A DNA stretch of 27,374 nt. Source: RGIG3135 sp964477115. GTDB taxonomy: Bacteria; Actinomycetota; Coriobacteriia; Coriobacteriales; Eggerthellaceae. A program made the position numbers and the translations under genes. Numbering within the stretch: the stretch's first letter is position 1; every line of letters starts with the position of its first letter. Of the stretch, positions 1 to 7,169 are shown one piece after another. The notes below the pieces were generated by a model. That model saw only the letters and a program-made list of their open reading frames with translations, did no database searches and was not told where the DNA came from. The stretch lies in the NCBI GenBank assembly GCA_964477115.1, contig CAYZCY010000022.1, positions 1-27,374 on the forward strand. The letters run 5' to 3'.

Positions 1-600
1 CGTACGCGTGGTAGCCCCGATGAGGGTAAAGCGATTGAGAGGCAGGCGAGCCGTGCGCGCTGCAGGGCCCTCCCCCAATATGACGTCGAGCGCAAAGTCT
101 TCGATGGCAGGATACAAAACCTCCTCAACTGCGCGGTTCATGCGGTGAATCTCGTCGATGAAAAGGACGTCGCCTTCTTCTAGCGTAGTGAGGATGGAGG
201 TCAGGTCACCTACGCGCACGATGGCCGGGCCGCTGGTGACGCGGATGTTAGACCCCATTTCGTTGGCAACGACCGTGGCAAGAGTGGTCTTACCCAGACC
301 CGGAGGGCCCGAGAACAGAATATGGTCGGCAACTTCACCACGAGCTTTGGCGGCGTCGAGCAAGATGGAAAGGGACTCCTTCACCTTCTGCTGGCCCAGG
401 TAATCACGCAAGTACTTGGGGCGCAAAGAGCGATCGATGGCCAAATCCTCGGGAATGAGGCTTGCCGAAACCGCACGCGAGGAGGCGTCCGCAAGGATAG
501 CTCCCGACAAGGCGCCACCACTTGCCGGCGCGCTGCCGCCCGGCGCCGCATCGCCAGCAGCGTTAGCTTGAAACACCAAACCCTCTATTTCGATTCCCAT
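1..600 (-). CDS. ruvB: RuvB Holliday junction branch-migration ATPase (C-terminus outside window)
   Basis: RuvB is the hexameric AAA+ motor that, loaded by RuvA, drives branch migration of Holliday junctions. Two hundred codons from the ATG at 600 are visible; the rest lies beyond the left edge. The Walker A motif GPPGLGKTT is at about residues 98-106 and Walker B DEIH at about 149-152, followed by the family-typical stretches around RAVEEVLYPAIEDF, GEGPAARTARLPL and IGATTRT. The first ~50 residues are an Ala/Gly/Ser-rich extension before LRPKYLRDYLGQ, longer than in most RuvB proteins. The usually conserved GPAxE segment reads GPAIV here. AGGTGG sits 5 nt before the ATG. It follows ruvA by 52 bp as the last visible gene of the ruvCAB operon. 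The family assignment is secure. Confidence 0.97.
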   Translation of the reverse strand, partial: MGIEIEGLVFQANAAGDAAPGGSAPASGGALSGAILADASSRAVSASLIPEDLAIDRSLRPKYLRDYLGQQKVKESLSILLDAAKARGEVADHILFSGPPGLGKTTLATVVANEMGSNIRVTSGPAIVRVGDLTSILTTLEEGDVLFIDEIHRMNRAVEEVLYPAIEDFALDVILGEGPAARTARLPLNRFTLIGATTRT

Positions 601-652
601 GCCATCCACCTAACCACGCGACTTGGCCATACCATTCAAGCGGGAGTCCACT

Positions 653-1288
653 TTACCTGCCTCCCAGGCGCCTGAGCGCATGCTGAAGCGCGGCTGTTTC
701 CGAAGACCCATCTGGCACGTCTTCCAGGGCAAGTTCCACTTCAGCGGGAGAGAAGCCCATACCCATAAGGGCATGCGCCACATCCTTGTAATCCGCGCCA
801 CCAGACCCAGGCGCAGCCGCAGCCGAACGTCCGGCAGCGCCGACAAAGGAGGGCACCCCAAAAGCATCGAACAAGCTCAGCGCTCCGGGATCAAGCGAAC
901 CCTTCAACTCCAGGATGATTCGGGAGGCTGTTTTCTTTCCCACACCGGGAACCTTTTGCACGGCGCTTATGTCACCCGCGGCAACCGCTGCTGCAAAATC
1001 ATCCGGTTCATATGCGGAAAGCGCGGCCAGGGCAACTTTAGGCCCAACGCCGCTTACCGTTATAAGCTTTTCGAATAAGGCTCGCTCATCTTCGCGAAGA
1101 AAGCCATAGAGTGCAAGCCCGCTTTCTCCCGCCTGCAGATAGGTGAGCACGCGCACGGGTGAGCCCGCTTCGGGCAAGCGTGACAGGGCAAGCTGGGACA
1201 TGAGCACCTGGTAGCCAACTCCGCCGACTTCCACATAGGCGGCCTGAGGGCCAAGTCCTGCAAGGGTTCCGTTGAGAAAGGCGATCAC
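653..1288 (-). CDS. ruvA: RuvA Holliday junction DNA-binding protein
   Basis: RuvA binds four-way junctions as a tetramer and recruits RuvB. The 211-residue protein has the normal length and order: an N-terminal OB-fold (from MIAFLNGTLAGL, with VEVGGVGYQV), two helix-hairpin-helix motifs (ITVSGVGPKVALAAL and VQKVPGVGKKTASRIILEL), an Ala/Gly-rich flexible linker and a C-terminal domain (DVAHALMGMGFSPAEVE) that contacts RuvB. Translation starts at a GTG whose GTGA overlaps the ruvC stop by 4 nt, so the two are translationally coupled. Confidence 0.97.
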   Translation of the reverse strand: MIAFLNGTLAGLGPQAAYVEVGGVGYQVLMSQLALSRLPEAGSPVRVLTYLQAGESGLALYGFLREDERALFEKLITVSGVGPKVALAALSAYEPDDFAAAVAAGDISAVQKVPGVGKKTASRIILELKGSLDPGALSLFDAFGVPSFVGAAGRSAAAAPGSGGADYKDVAHALMGMGFSPAEVELALEDVPDGSSETAALQHALRRLGGR

Positions 1289-1818
1289 TGCAGCGTCCTT
1301 TCAGTCGCAAGCTTTTCATAGCGGGCGCGGGCGTGCGCAAAGCCATCATGCGTGGTATAGCAGATGGCGGCAGCCAGGGCATCGGCCGCATGGTCGGGCT
1401 TGGGGACTTCAGACAAGCCGAGCAAATGCTGCACCATGTACTGCACCTGGGCCTTTTCAGCCCCTCCCTTGCCGACAACCGCCAGCTTGATCTGCTTCGG
1501 GGAAAACTCGCCGACCGCTAGGCCGCCTTCCGCGCAGGCTACCAGCGCTGCGCCACGCGCCTGCCCTGTGCCGAAGGCTGCAGAGATGTTCTGCCCGAAC
1601 CACACCGTTTCGATGCCAACGCAGCACGGGGAAAAGCGATCGATTACGGCGGCGATTTGATCATGTATTTTCAGGAGACGTTGCTCTAAGGGTGCGCCGG
1701 CAGGCGTGGAAACGCAACCATAAGCCATACAGCTCAAACGCGAGGCGTCTTGCCGTACAACGCCCCAACCCGTATTAGCCAAGCCAGGGTCAATGCCAAG
1801 CACCACTCTTTGAGCCAC
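1285..1818 (-). CDS. ruvC: RuvC crossover junction endodeoxyribonuclease
   Basis: RuvC is the dimeric, metal-dependent nuclease that resolves Holliday junctions. The 177-residue protein has the RNase H-like catalytic acidic residues: Asp in LGIDPGLANTGWG, Glu in VGIETVWFGQN, and the paired Asp residues in PKPDHAADALA near the C-terminus. The start is a GTG at 1818 with AAGGGGG just upstream. It is the first gene of ruvC-ruvA-ruvB and lies directly behind an apparent SOS promoter (1844-1884). The family call is secure. Confidence 0.97.
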   Translation of the reverse strand: MAQRVVLGIDPGLANTGWGVVRQDASRLSCMAYGCVSTPAGAPLEQRLLKIHDQIAAVIDRFSPCCVGIETVWFGQNISAAFGTGQARGAALVACAEGGLAVGEFSPKQIKLAVVGKGGAEKAQVQYMVQHLLGLSEVPKPDHAADALAAAICYTTHDGFAHARARYEKLATERTLQ

Positions 1819-1842
1819 GCTACCCCCTTAACAGCTGATCGA

Positions 1843-1885
1843 CAAACGTCTGTTCTATATTAGCACATTCGTTCGTGCTTTGAAA
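1843..1885 (-). promoter_or_regulatory. Probable SOS (LexA-controlled) promoter of ruvCAB
   Basis: On the minus strand, GAACAGACGTTT (1844-1855) fits the Gram-positive LexA/DinR core GAACRNRYGTTY at every position. A second, poorer box CGAACGAATGTGC lies at 1863-1875. Between them is a -10 like TAATAT (1857-1862), with a weak -35 TTCAAA at 1879-1884. The better box would cover the transcription start and the weaker one the spacer. ruv genes are known SOS members in many bacteria; the boxes are seen, the regulation is inferred. Confidence 0.6.
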
Positions 1886-1897
1886 AGACTGCCTACC

Positions 1898-1997
1898 NNN
1901 NNNNNNNNNNNNNNNNNNNNNNNNNNNNNNNNNNNNNNNNNNNNNNNNNNNNNNNNNNNNNNNNNNNNNNNNNNNNNNNNNNNNNNNNNNNNNNNNN
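1898..1997. other. Assembly gap (100 N), true size unknown
   Basis: A run of exactly 100 N. Unlike the other three gaps, the sequence on each side shows no shared overlap, so bases may really be missing between the ruvC promoter and the terminator of the radical SAM gene. No gene is visible reaching into the gap. Confidence 0.95.
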
Positions 1998-2010
1998 TCA
2001 CCGCCGTCAC

Positions 2011-2044
2011 AAAATAAGCAGGCGCAGGACCTGACGTCCTGCGC
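2011..2044 (-). terminator. Rho-independent terminator after radical SAM gene
   Basis: A perfect 9-bp stem (2022-2030 with 2036-2044, arm GCGCAGGAC) with a 5-nt loop lies 8 bp after the stop codon at 2052. On the minus strand it is followed within a few bases by the T-rich TTATTTTG. Confidence 0.65.
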
Positions 2045-2051
2045 ACCGAGC

Positions 2052-3062
2052 TTACAGCATCCAGCCTTGAGAGGGACCCTCGAGAATCTCCCAGCCCGCA
2101 CCGCGCAGCCACTTCTGCATGAGGGCGATGCTGCTGCCGTGTCCTCCGATCTCGGTCTTCTCCACGGCATCTCGCGGGTTTGAGCCTACCTCGGACCATG
2201 CCAGGTTCGCACCGGAAGCTGCTGTCAACGGGCTATTGGAGGAGCAGTTCAGGCGCGGGTTCATACCCGTCGCAAGACGGTATGCCGCCACAAAGTTACC
2301 GTTGGCAAGCTCGGTATGGGCAGGGCGCTCTGCCAGCAGGGTGCCGGGAACGGGAACGCGTCGTGCGGCGCCCGCGGAAACGGGATTGTTCTCGATGCAA
2401 CGGAAAACGGCTTCGGTGATCTCCTCAGCGGAATGTTCCGGACCGATAGGCTCGACGCAGGTCTGCAGGCTCAGACCCGCCTCGCGAATGAACTTGAAGG
2501 TCTGGAGGCGCTTCTCGACCGGAATCTCGGTGTCAACGCCCTCGCCCATGCGCACGGCATGGTAGCAGCCGTTCACACCCGCAGCCTTAAGCGCATGGCA
2601 GCGTTCAAGCGTGAGGTCGTCGGTGTTCACGAGCAGCGGCATCTCGGGGGAAATCACCTCACGCACCGCCCCAGCCATCTCGATGAGCTTGTCGAACTTG
2701 TAGCTCGCTGTGGTGAGCAACAGGATCAGGTTCGCCCCATGCTCCTCGTACTCCTTGGCATACTCGACGACGTCCTTGCGCGAAAGCTCGAAACTCTCCT
2801 TGCGCGCGGAGTTGCAAGCAGCGAAGGAGCAGAACTTGCAGTTGCGCGGGCAGGTGGTCGAGTTCAGGCCGATCTGCGCATGAACCTCAGCCAAGCCGTC
2901 CGCAGCGCGCATTGAGAGCTCCTGGCCAGCCCAGCGCATGACGGCCGCCTCCCTGCTGGTCTCATCGAGGTCGTACAGCTTCACCGTCTCGTCGAAACTC
3001 AGGCCGTTTCCCTCAAGACCCTTTTCGATGATATCCATAATCTCAGTGTCGAAACCCTGCAT
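2052..3062 (-). CDS. BioB-like radical SAM protein, copy 1
   Basis: A 336-residue radical SAM enzyme related to biotin synthase/HydE/PylB-type proteins. The CxxxCxxC motif that holds the SAM-binding [4Fe-4S] cluster is C71-PRN-C75-KF-C78, inside AQIGLNSTTCPRNCKFCSF. Other TIM-barrel landmarks are SPEMPLLVNTDD, LKAAGVNGCYHAVRMGEG and CVEPIGPEHS. It is clearly paralogous to the protein at 3823-4833 and exactly as long, but their C-terminal thirds differ. I chose the ATG at 3062 because GGGAGG stands 4 nt upstream; an ATG at 3134 would add 24 residues. It is transcribed divergently from the DUF4418/radical SAM/SufS-fusion/ArsM operon, which suggests a shared pathway. It is not a confident biotin synthase: the flanking genes are not biotin genes. 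Substrate unknown. Confidence 0.88.
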   Translation of the reverse strand: MQGFDTEIMDIIEKGLEGNGLSFDETVKLYDLDETSREAAVMRWAGQELSMRAADGLAEVHAQIGLNSTTCPRNCKFCSFAACNSARKESFELSRKDVVEYAKEYEEHGANLILLLTTASYKFDKLIEMAGAVREVISPEMPLLVNTDDLTLERCHALKAAGVNGCYHAVRMGEGVDTEIPVEKRLQTFKFIREAGLSLQTCVEPIGPEHSAEEITEAVFRCIENNPVSAGAARRVPVPGTLLAERPAHTELANGNFVAAYRLATGMNPRLNCSSNSPLTAASGANLAWSEVGSNPRDAVEKTEIGGHGSSIALMQKWLRGAGWEILEGPSQGWML

Positions 3063-3133
3063 GATTCCTCCCTCTTGATTGAGCGCGTATGCCGCGCCAT
3101 TCGTTACGGCAGGCGCAAAGCCGCGCCCGCCCA

Positions 3134-3241
3134 TTACAACCTGTACAAGGCGTCCGCCCGAGCAGATGCCGCAAAGGTTTGCACCCCGAGTAACTCCTGC
3201 GCCGTGACCAATCGCCTTGTAGGCTCAACCAGTATTGTCAT
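3134..3241 (-). CDS. Possible 35-aa upstream ORF in the leader of the radical SAM gene
   Basis: A 36-codon reading frame starts at ATG 3241, 3 nt after AGGTGA, and ends in TAATG, where its stop overlaps the alternative ATG (3134) of the radical SAM frame. The product (begins MTILVEPTRR, ends DALYRL) matches nothing I recognise. It may be a leader peptide or translational coupler, or chance in a GC-rich leader. It overlaps a potential RNA helix (3140-3223). Low confidence. Confidence 0.25.
   Translation of the reverse strand: MTILVEPTRRLVTAQELLGVQTFAASARADALYRL
3140..3223 (-). promoter_or_regulatory. Candidate structured 5' leader (long closing helix)
   Basis: The minus-strand leader contains CCTACAAGGCG (3213-3223), which can pair with CGCCTTGTACAGG (3140-3152): 11 bp with a 2-nt bulge enclosing about 60 nt. 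The helix ends roughly 80 nt before the start codon at 3062. I could not match it to the SAM-I, cobalamin, TPP, glycine or fluoride riboswitch consensus from memory. It could be a regulatory RNA or incidental pairing. Confidence 0.35.
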
Positions 3242-3252
3242 CGTTCACCTAT

Positions 3253-3282
3253 AAGATATGTTCCTGTAATTGCTTTACGCAA
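3253..3282 (-). promoter_or_regulatory. Possible promoter for the minus-strand radical SAM gene
   Basis: TTGCGT (3277-3282) and TATCTT (3253-3258) are spaced 18 bp apart on the minus strand, within an AT-rich pocket (about 3240-3345) between the divergent transcription units. The imperfect palindrome GCTTTACGCAAAGC (3272-3285) overlaps the -35 and could be an operator. Consensus match is only moderate. Confidence 0.3.
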
Positions 3283-3368
3283 AGCGATTATATTCATTGT
3301 ATTACTATTGGAAAATATCTAATAATCGCGTACGGCAAGCATTTGACAACGACAGGAGCATTAGCACC

Positions 3369-3803
3369 ATGAACCGAAAAACCTGGATGGCCGTATCCAT
3401 CATCCCGTGCATCTGCATGATCGCCGTCGTCGGCGTATCTGCTTTTCTCGGAGGCTGCGATAAACTGATCGAGTGCTCAAGCGCCGACGTGCCCATGCGT
3501 TGTCACTGGGCATACAGGGGAACCGCCGTTATTGGGGGCCTGGGGCTCGTCGTCTCCGCTTGCGCGGCCATCGCAAAGGACAAGGAGGCTCGCCGTCTGC
3601 TGGCTGTGTGCTCCCTGGCTGCCGCTGCGGCGGCGGTCCTTTGCCTGACCTCGGCGGGGATCGGCATCTGCCCGAGCGGCATGGAATGCCAGAGCAACGC
3701 CACTATCGTCAGGGGGCTTTGCGCAGTGTCCGCACTTGCCTCGATCGTTCTGTTGATCAAAGCCAACCCCGAACAAGCCGAGCTCCCGAAGCTTGGCATC
3801 TAG
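3369..3803 (+). CDS. DUF4418 family small membrane protein
   Basis: A 144-residue protein with four hydrophobic segments (about residues 5-25, 48-66, 75-95 and 115-133). The pattern MRCHWAYRG after the first extracytoplasmic loop and IGICPSGMECQSNA before the last helix resembles the conserved HW/IGxC...MxC features of DUF4418 proteins, whose function is unknown. It has several cysteines, some in the loops (LGGCDKLIECSSADVPMRC). The ATG at 3369 follows AGGAG (3355-3359); an upstream in-frame ATG at 3270 has no ribosome site. The gene heads the operon, 19 bp before the second radical SAM gene. A role in transport or sensing for that pathway is only inference. Confidence 0.7.
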   Translation: MNRKTWMAVSIIPCICMIAVVGVSAFLGGCDKLIECSSADVPMRCHWAYRGTAVIGGLGLVVSACAAIAKDKEARRLLAVCSLAAAAAAVLCLTSAGIGICPSGMECQSNATIVRGLCAVSALASIVLLIKANPEQAELPKLGI

Positions 3804-3822
3804 AGCTCAGAAGGAAGCGAAC

Positions 3823-4833
3823 ATGCCTGTCGACAACCGAGCAATGGAGATTGCAGACGCCGCCCTGAAGGGTCGCGCACCCACGCGCGACGACGTCCTG
3901 TACCTGCTCGCCTTCCATCACCATTCGCCCGAAGCCGCCTACGTCAACGTCCGCGCACGCGAATTAGCCATGCGGGCAGGCAAAGGGCAAGCCTTCGTCC
4001 ACGCCCAAATCGGCGTCGACGCGCTTCCCTGCCCCGAAAACTGCCGTTTCTGCACCTTCGCGGCCATCAACACCGCCGCCAACAAGGGATTCACTACGAA
4101 CCTCGACTACGAGGTGCCCATAGACCGCATCGCCGAGATAGCCTCGAACTTCGACGAAGCCGGCGTGCACCTGATCTCCCTCATGTGCACCTCAGGACTT
4201 CCCTTCGAACGCTATCTTGAGATGATCCGCGCGGTCCGAGCCGCCGTGTCGCCCGAGATGCCTCTCATGGCGAACATGGGCGATATCTCGCTCGAGCAGG
4301 CCCGCGAGCTGAAGGCCGCCGGAGTCCAGGTTTTCTACCACGCGCGGCGCATCTACGAGGGAAAGCTCACCGACATAGAGCCTGAACTGCGCTATCAAAC
4401 CATCCGCAACGTAACCCAAGCGGGGCTTGCCCTCATGACCGGCGTCGAACCGCTGTGGCAGGGCGTGGAGGCCGCAGAGCTCGCCGACCGCATCATGGAG
4501 ATCCCCGCCTTTGCGCCGTACTGTACCGGCGCCTGCGTGCTCTCGGCAGCCGAGGGAACGGAGATGGAAGATGAGGTCCCCTCCCCCCAGGGCAAGGCGC
4601 GCTACGTCGGGTCCATCATCCGGCTGGTTTGCGGCGAGGACGTCCCCTTCGGAGGCACCGGCGGCGCCATCTGGGTGGACGCAGGATGCGACCCGCGCGG
4701 TCGCGGGCGCGGTCACGGGCGCGAGTGGATCTTGAGCCAAGTGAGAAAGGCGAAGCGCAGCCTTCGTCAAGACGAATGGACCGTAACCGAACGCCCCTCC
4801 CTCGAATTCTTCGAGGCATGGAACGCGCGCTAA
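3823..4833 (+). CDS. BioB-like radical SAM protein, copy 2
   Basis: A 336-residue radical SAM protein, paralogue of the one at 2052-3062. The cluster motif is C70-PEN-C74-RF-C77 within AQIGVDALPCPENCRFCTFAAINTA (quoted in part: AQIGVDALPC, then CRFCTFAAINTA). Shared landmarks are SPEMPLMANMGDISLEQA, LKAAGVQVFYHARRIYEG and MTGVEPLWQGVE. Unlike copy 1 it has extra cysteines (LMCTSG, APYCTGACV, LVCGED, AGCDP) and a basic C-terminus. The ATG at 3823 follows AAGGAAG by 6 nt. It lies 19 bp after the DUF4418 gene and 18 bp before the SufS fusion, so co-transcription is very likely. BioB-type enzymes perform sulfur insertion or carbon-skeleton radical chemistry; the neighbouring desulfurase domain favours sulfur or selenium chemistry, as inference. 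Substrate unknown. Confidence 0.88.
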   Translation: MPVDNRAMEIADAALKGRAPTRDDVLYLLAFHHHSPEAAYVNVRARELAMRAGKGQAFVHAQIGVDALPCPENCRFCTFAAINTAANKGFTTNLDYEVPIDRIAEIASNFDEAGVHLISLMCTSGLPFERYLEMIRAVRAAVSPEMPLMANMGDISLEQARELKAAGVQVFYHARRIYEGKLTDIEPELRYQTIRNVTQAGLALMTGVEPLWQGVEAAELADRIMEIPAFAPYCTGACVLSAAEGTEMEDEVPSPQGKARYVGSIIRLVCGEDVPFGGTGGAIWVDAGCDPRGRGRGHGREWILSQVRKAKRSLRQDEWTVTERPSLEFFEAWNAR

Positions 4834-4851
4834 GCCGAAATGGAGGAACCC

Positions 4852-7155
4852 GTGAGTATGAGACCGGCACATCAGCCCGCAAGCAAACCCGTCAAGTACG
4901 AAGAGCCCAGCGCTGACGAGCTGCTGGCATCCTGCGGCAAAATTGCCGCGCTCGTACTTGCCCGCGAAGATGGCACCACGCCCTTGAGCGTGGTCGAGGA
5001 AGACGGAAGCGTCACGCTTTGCAAAAGAGACGAGCCCCTCCCCCGACCGCTGCAACCCTACCGCGGCAAGACGGCGATCGCCCACACGCTCGAGGTGTTG
5101 AAGGCGTGCGGGGTTTGCGGAATTGAGATCTCGGCTGCCAAATCTCTCCATAAACGCATAGCCGACGAAGCCGCAAACGCCTACCCTTCGGCAAGCGTCG
5201 CACCCTACGAACCACACGACGACCATCAAAGCACCCTGGCACACGGCAACTTCGAAGCCTTCAACCTGGGCTTCGGCACGCTCGAGCAAGCGCGCGACCT
5301 TGCGGCAAGATCGAACGCCAGCGCCGTGCTGGTCATCCCCTGCGACCTTGTCAACTTCAAGCCCCGCCATATGCTGAAGCTTGCCAAAGCGCTCCACGAC
5401 CACCCCGAAACCGAGGTCGTTGCATCTTGGGCCGTATGGCTCAACCGCCCGCCCTATCTGCTGCGCAGCTCTTTTCTCGACGAGCTCGAGGGCAGCCGCC
5501 GCTGCCAAAAGCGCGAGGGCTCTGCATGGCGGCCCATGCCCGATCTCAAAGTTCACGAGGTCGTATTCGGCGAGGAGATGCTCATGGCCACGCCACCCGC
5601 CTCAAAACCCGAAGACGCCTTCTTCGACACATGCACCATCTCGGCGCTTGAGGCCGTGCGCAAGGTTCGCGCCGAACAGGCGGAAAGCGAGCGAGCAGCG
5701 CAGGACGCCGAGGCGTATCGCCGGTATAAGGCTAAGGCCGATCAGGCGGCCAAGCGCAACGCAGCCTACGCCGGCGTAAGTTTTACCAGCGAGACGAGCC
5801 CCTCCGATGAGCTGCTGATGCAAACCGCACGCGAGGTGCTAAAGAAGCTCGACGCTGTTCGGGAAACCCTGGCGGGCGCGAGCGACGGCCGCGCAGACGA
5901 GCTCGAAACCTGGGATCGCTGGGCGCATCGCAACAAGCTCGACTTTCCCATTTTCAACGACCGCAGGCATAAAAGCTCGCTTGTCTACCTCGATTCCGCC
6001 GCAACCACGCAGCGCGTAGGTCACGCCCTGGACGCGCAGCACCGCTTCGACGCTTACGAAAACGCCAACATCTACCGCGGCGCCTATGAGCTTTCCGCGC
6101 AATCGACTACGGCCTTCAACGAGGCCAGAAGAGCTGTCGAAAACCATATCGGGGCTGAGCGCCGCAGCGTCATCTTCACCGCGAACACCTCCGCGGCCGC
6201 AGGCTTGGTAGCCCAAGCTTGGGGCGAGCACAACATAGGGCCGGGAGATCGAATCCTCGTGCCCGCCACCGAGCATCACTCCAACCTGGTGCCTTGGCTT
6301 ATGCTCGCCCAGCGCAAGGGAGCGCGCATCGACTACATCCCCGCTCTTGACGACGGCAGCTTTGATTTCACAAGCTATCTCGAGCTGCTCGAAAAGCACC
6401 CGAAGCTCGTCTGCGTGGCCCACATCTCAAACGTACTCGGCATGAAAAACCCCGTCGAGGACATGGCAAAAGCCGCGCATGAAGCCGGCGCCCGCGTCTA
6501 CGTGGATGCAGCGCAGTCGTTCCCCCACATAAGCTTCAACGTAAGCGAGCTCGGAGCCGACTTCATCGGCTTCTCAGCCCACAAGGCCTACGGGCCCATG
6601 GGTCTTGGCTGCCTGTGGACGTCGACAGGCGCCTTCGATGAGATGGACCCGCTGATCGGCGGTGGTGGAACCGTGTCGCACGTAGGCCTTGAATCCTACT
6701 ACCTGCGCGACAAGGCGGTCCAATACGAGCTCGGAACGCCTCCCGTCTCCCAGGCTATCGGATTCGCCGCCGCGCTCGAGTACCTCGACGAGCTGGGGAT
6801 GGACGCGGTTGAACGTCACAGCGCAGCTCTGACCAAGTACCTCGTAGCCGGACTCGACGCCCTCGAAGAAGAGCTCGGCGGCGTCACCGTTTGGGGCAAC
6901 CACATAAGCGATGCCGGCCTGACGGGCCTGGTGTCCTTCTCGCTCGCCGGCATCCCCGCCAAAAGCGCGGCGAGCACGCTCGGGAAGCTCGGCGTGTGCG
7001 TTCGCGCCGGCGGACACTGCGCGTTGCCCCTGCACGCAAGCCTGGGCCTCACGGGCTCCATACGCTTCAGCTTCGGCGTGCACACCACCCTCGAGGACAT
7101 CGAAGCGGGGCTTATAGCCCTAGCGATCTGCCGCCGCATTTACGAAGCGAAATAG
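4852..7155 (+). CDS. MobA-like NTP-transferase domain fused to SufS-type cysteine desulfurase
   Basis: A 767-residue two-domain protein. Residues ~20-240 look like a MobA/MocA nucleotidyltransferase fold (GKTAIAHTLEVLKACGV, VLVIPCDLVNFKPRHMLKL, VVASWAVWLNRPPYLLRSSF), but the usual N-terminal GxSxRMG nucleotide loop is not evident, so activity is doubtful. A charged, probably helical linker (~265-365) follows. Residues ~370-767 are a complete class V aminotransferase/SufS domain: LVYLDSAATT, EHHSNLVPWL, YVDAAQSFPH, the PLP lysine K578 in FSAHKAYGPMGLG, and the persulfide cysteine C723 in RAGGHCALPLH. The GTG at 4852, 5 nt after GGAGG, is the preferred start; ATG 4840 or 4858 are alternatives. 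It sits between the radical SAM gene (18 bp) and arsM-like gene (14 bp). It probably frees sulfur (or selenium) from cysteine for the pathway. MobA-like and NifS-like proteins also co-occur in molybdenum-hydroxylase maturation, a second possibility. Confidence 0.85.
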   Translation: MSMRPAHQPASKPVKYEEPSADELLASCGKIAALVLAREDGTTPLSVVEEDGSVTLCKRDEPLPRPLQPYRGKTAIAHTLEVLKACGVCGIEISAAKSLHKRIADEAANAYPSASVAPYEPHDDHQSTLAHGNFEAFNLGFGTLEQARDLAARSNASAVLVIPCDLVNFKPRHMLKLAKALHDHPETEVVASWAVWLNRPPYLLRSSFLDELEGSRRCQKREGSAWRPMPDLKVHEVVFGEEMLMATPPASKPEDAFFDTCTISALEAVRKVRAEQAESERAAQDAEAYRRYKAKADQAAKRNAAYAGVSFTSETSPSDELLMQTAREVLKKLDAVRETLAGASDGRADELETWDRWAHRNKLDFPIFNDRRHKSSLVYLDSAATTQRVGHALDAQHRFDAYENANIYRGAYELSAQSTTAFNEARRAVENHIGAERRSVIFTANTSAAAGLVAQAWGEHNIGPGDRILVPATEHHSNLVPWLMLAQRKGARIDYIPALDDGSFDFTSYLELLEKHPKLVCVAHISNVLGMKNPVEDMAKAAHEAGARVYVDAAQSFPHISFNVSELGADFIGFSAHKAYGPMGLGCLWTSTGAFDEMDPLIGGGGTVSHVGLESYYLRDKAVQYELGTPPVSQAIGFAAALEYLDELGMDAVERHSAALTKYLVAGLDALEEELGGVTVWGNHISDAGLTGLVSFSLAGIPAKSAASTLGKLGVCVRAGGHCALPLHASLGLTGSIRFSFGVHTTLEDIEAGLIALAICRRIYEAK

Positions 7156-7169
7156 AAACGGATACAGCC

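Noticed and set aside
3343..3348. Perfect TTGACA as a -35 box for the DUF4418 gene
   Set aside because: Only 20 bp remain before the ATG at 3369, leaving no room for a -10 and transcript start before the ribosome site.
3823..4833. Biotin synthase (bioB)
   Set aside because: The cluster motif is shared, but there are no bioA/D/F genes nearby and it has a paralogue in a desulfurase/methyltransferase locus; a plain bioB label would mislead.
4192..5556. 454-codon minus-strand ORF
   Set aside because: It lies antisense to the second radical SAM gene and the SufS fusion, lacks a ribosome site and resembles no family; GC-rich codon bias on the real strand opens this frame.
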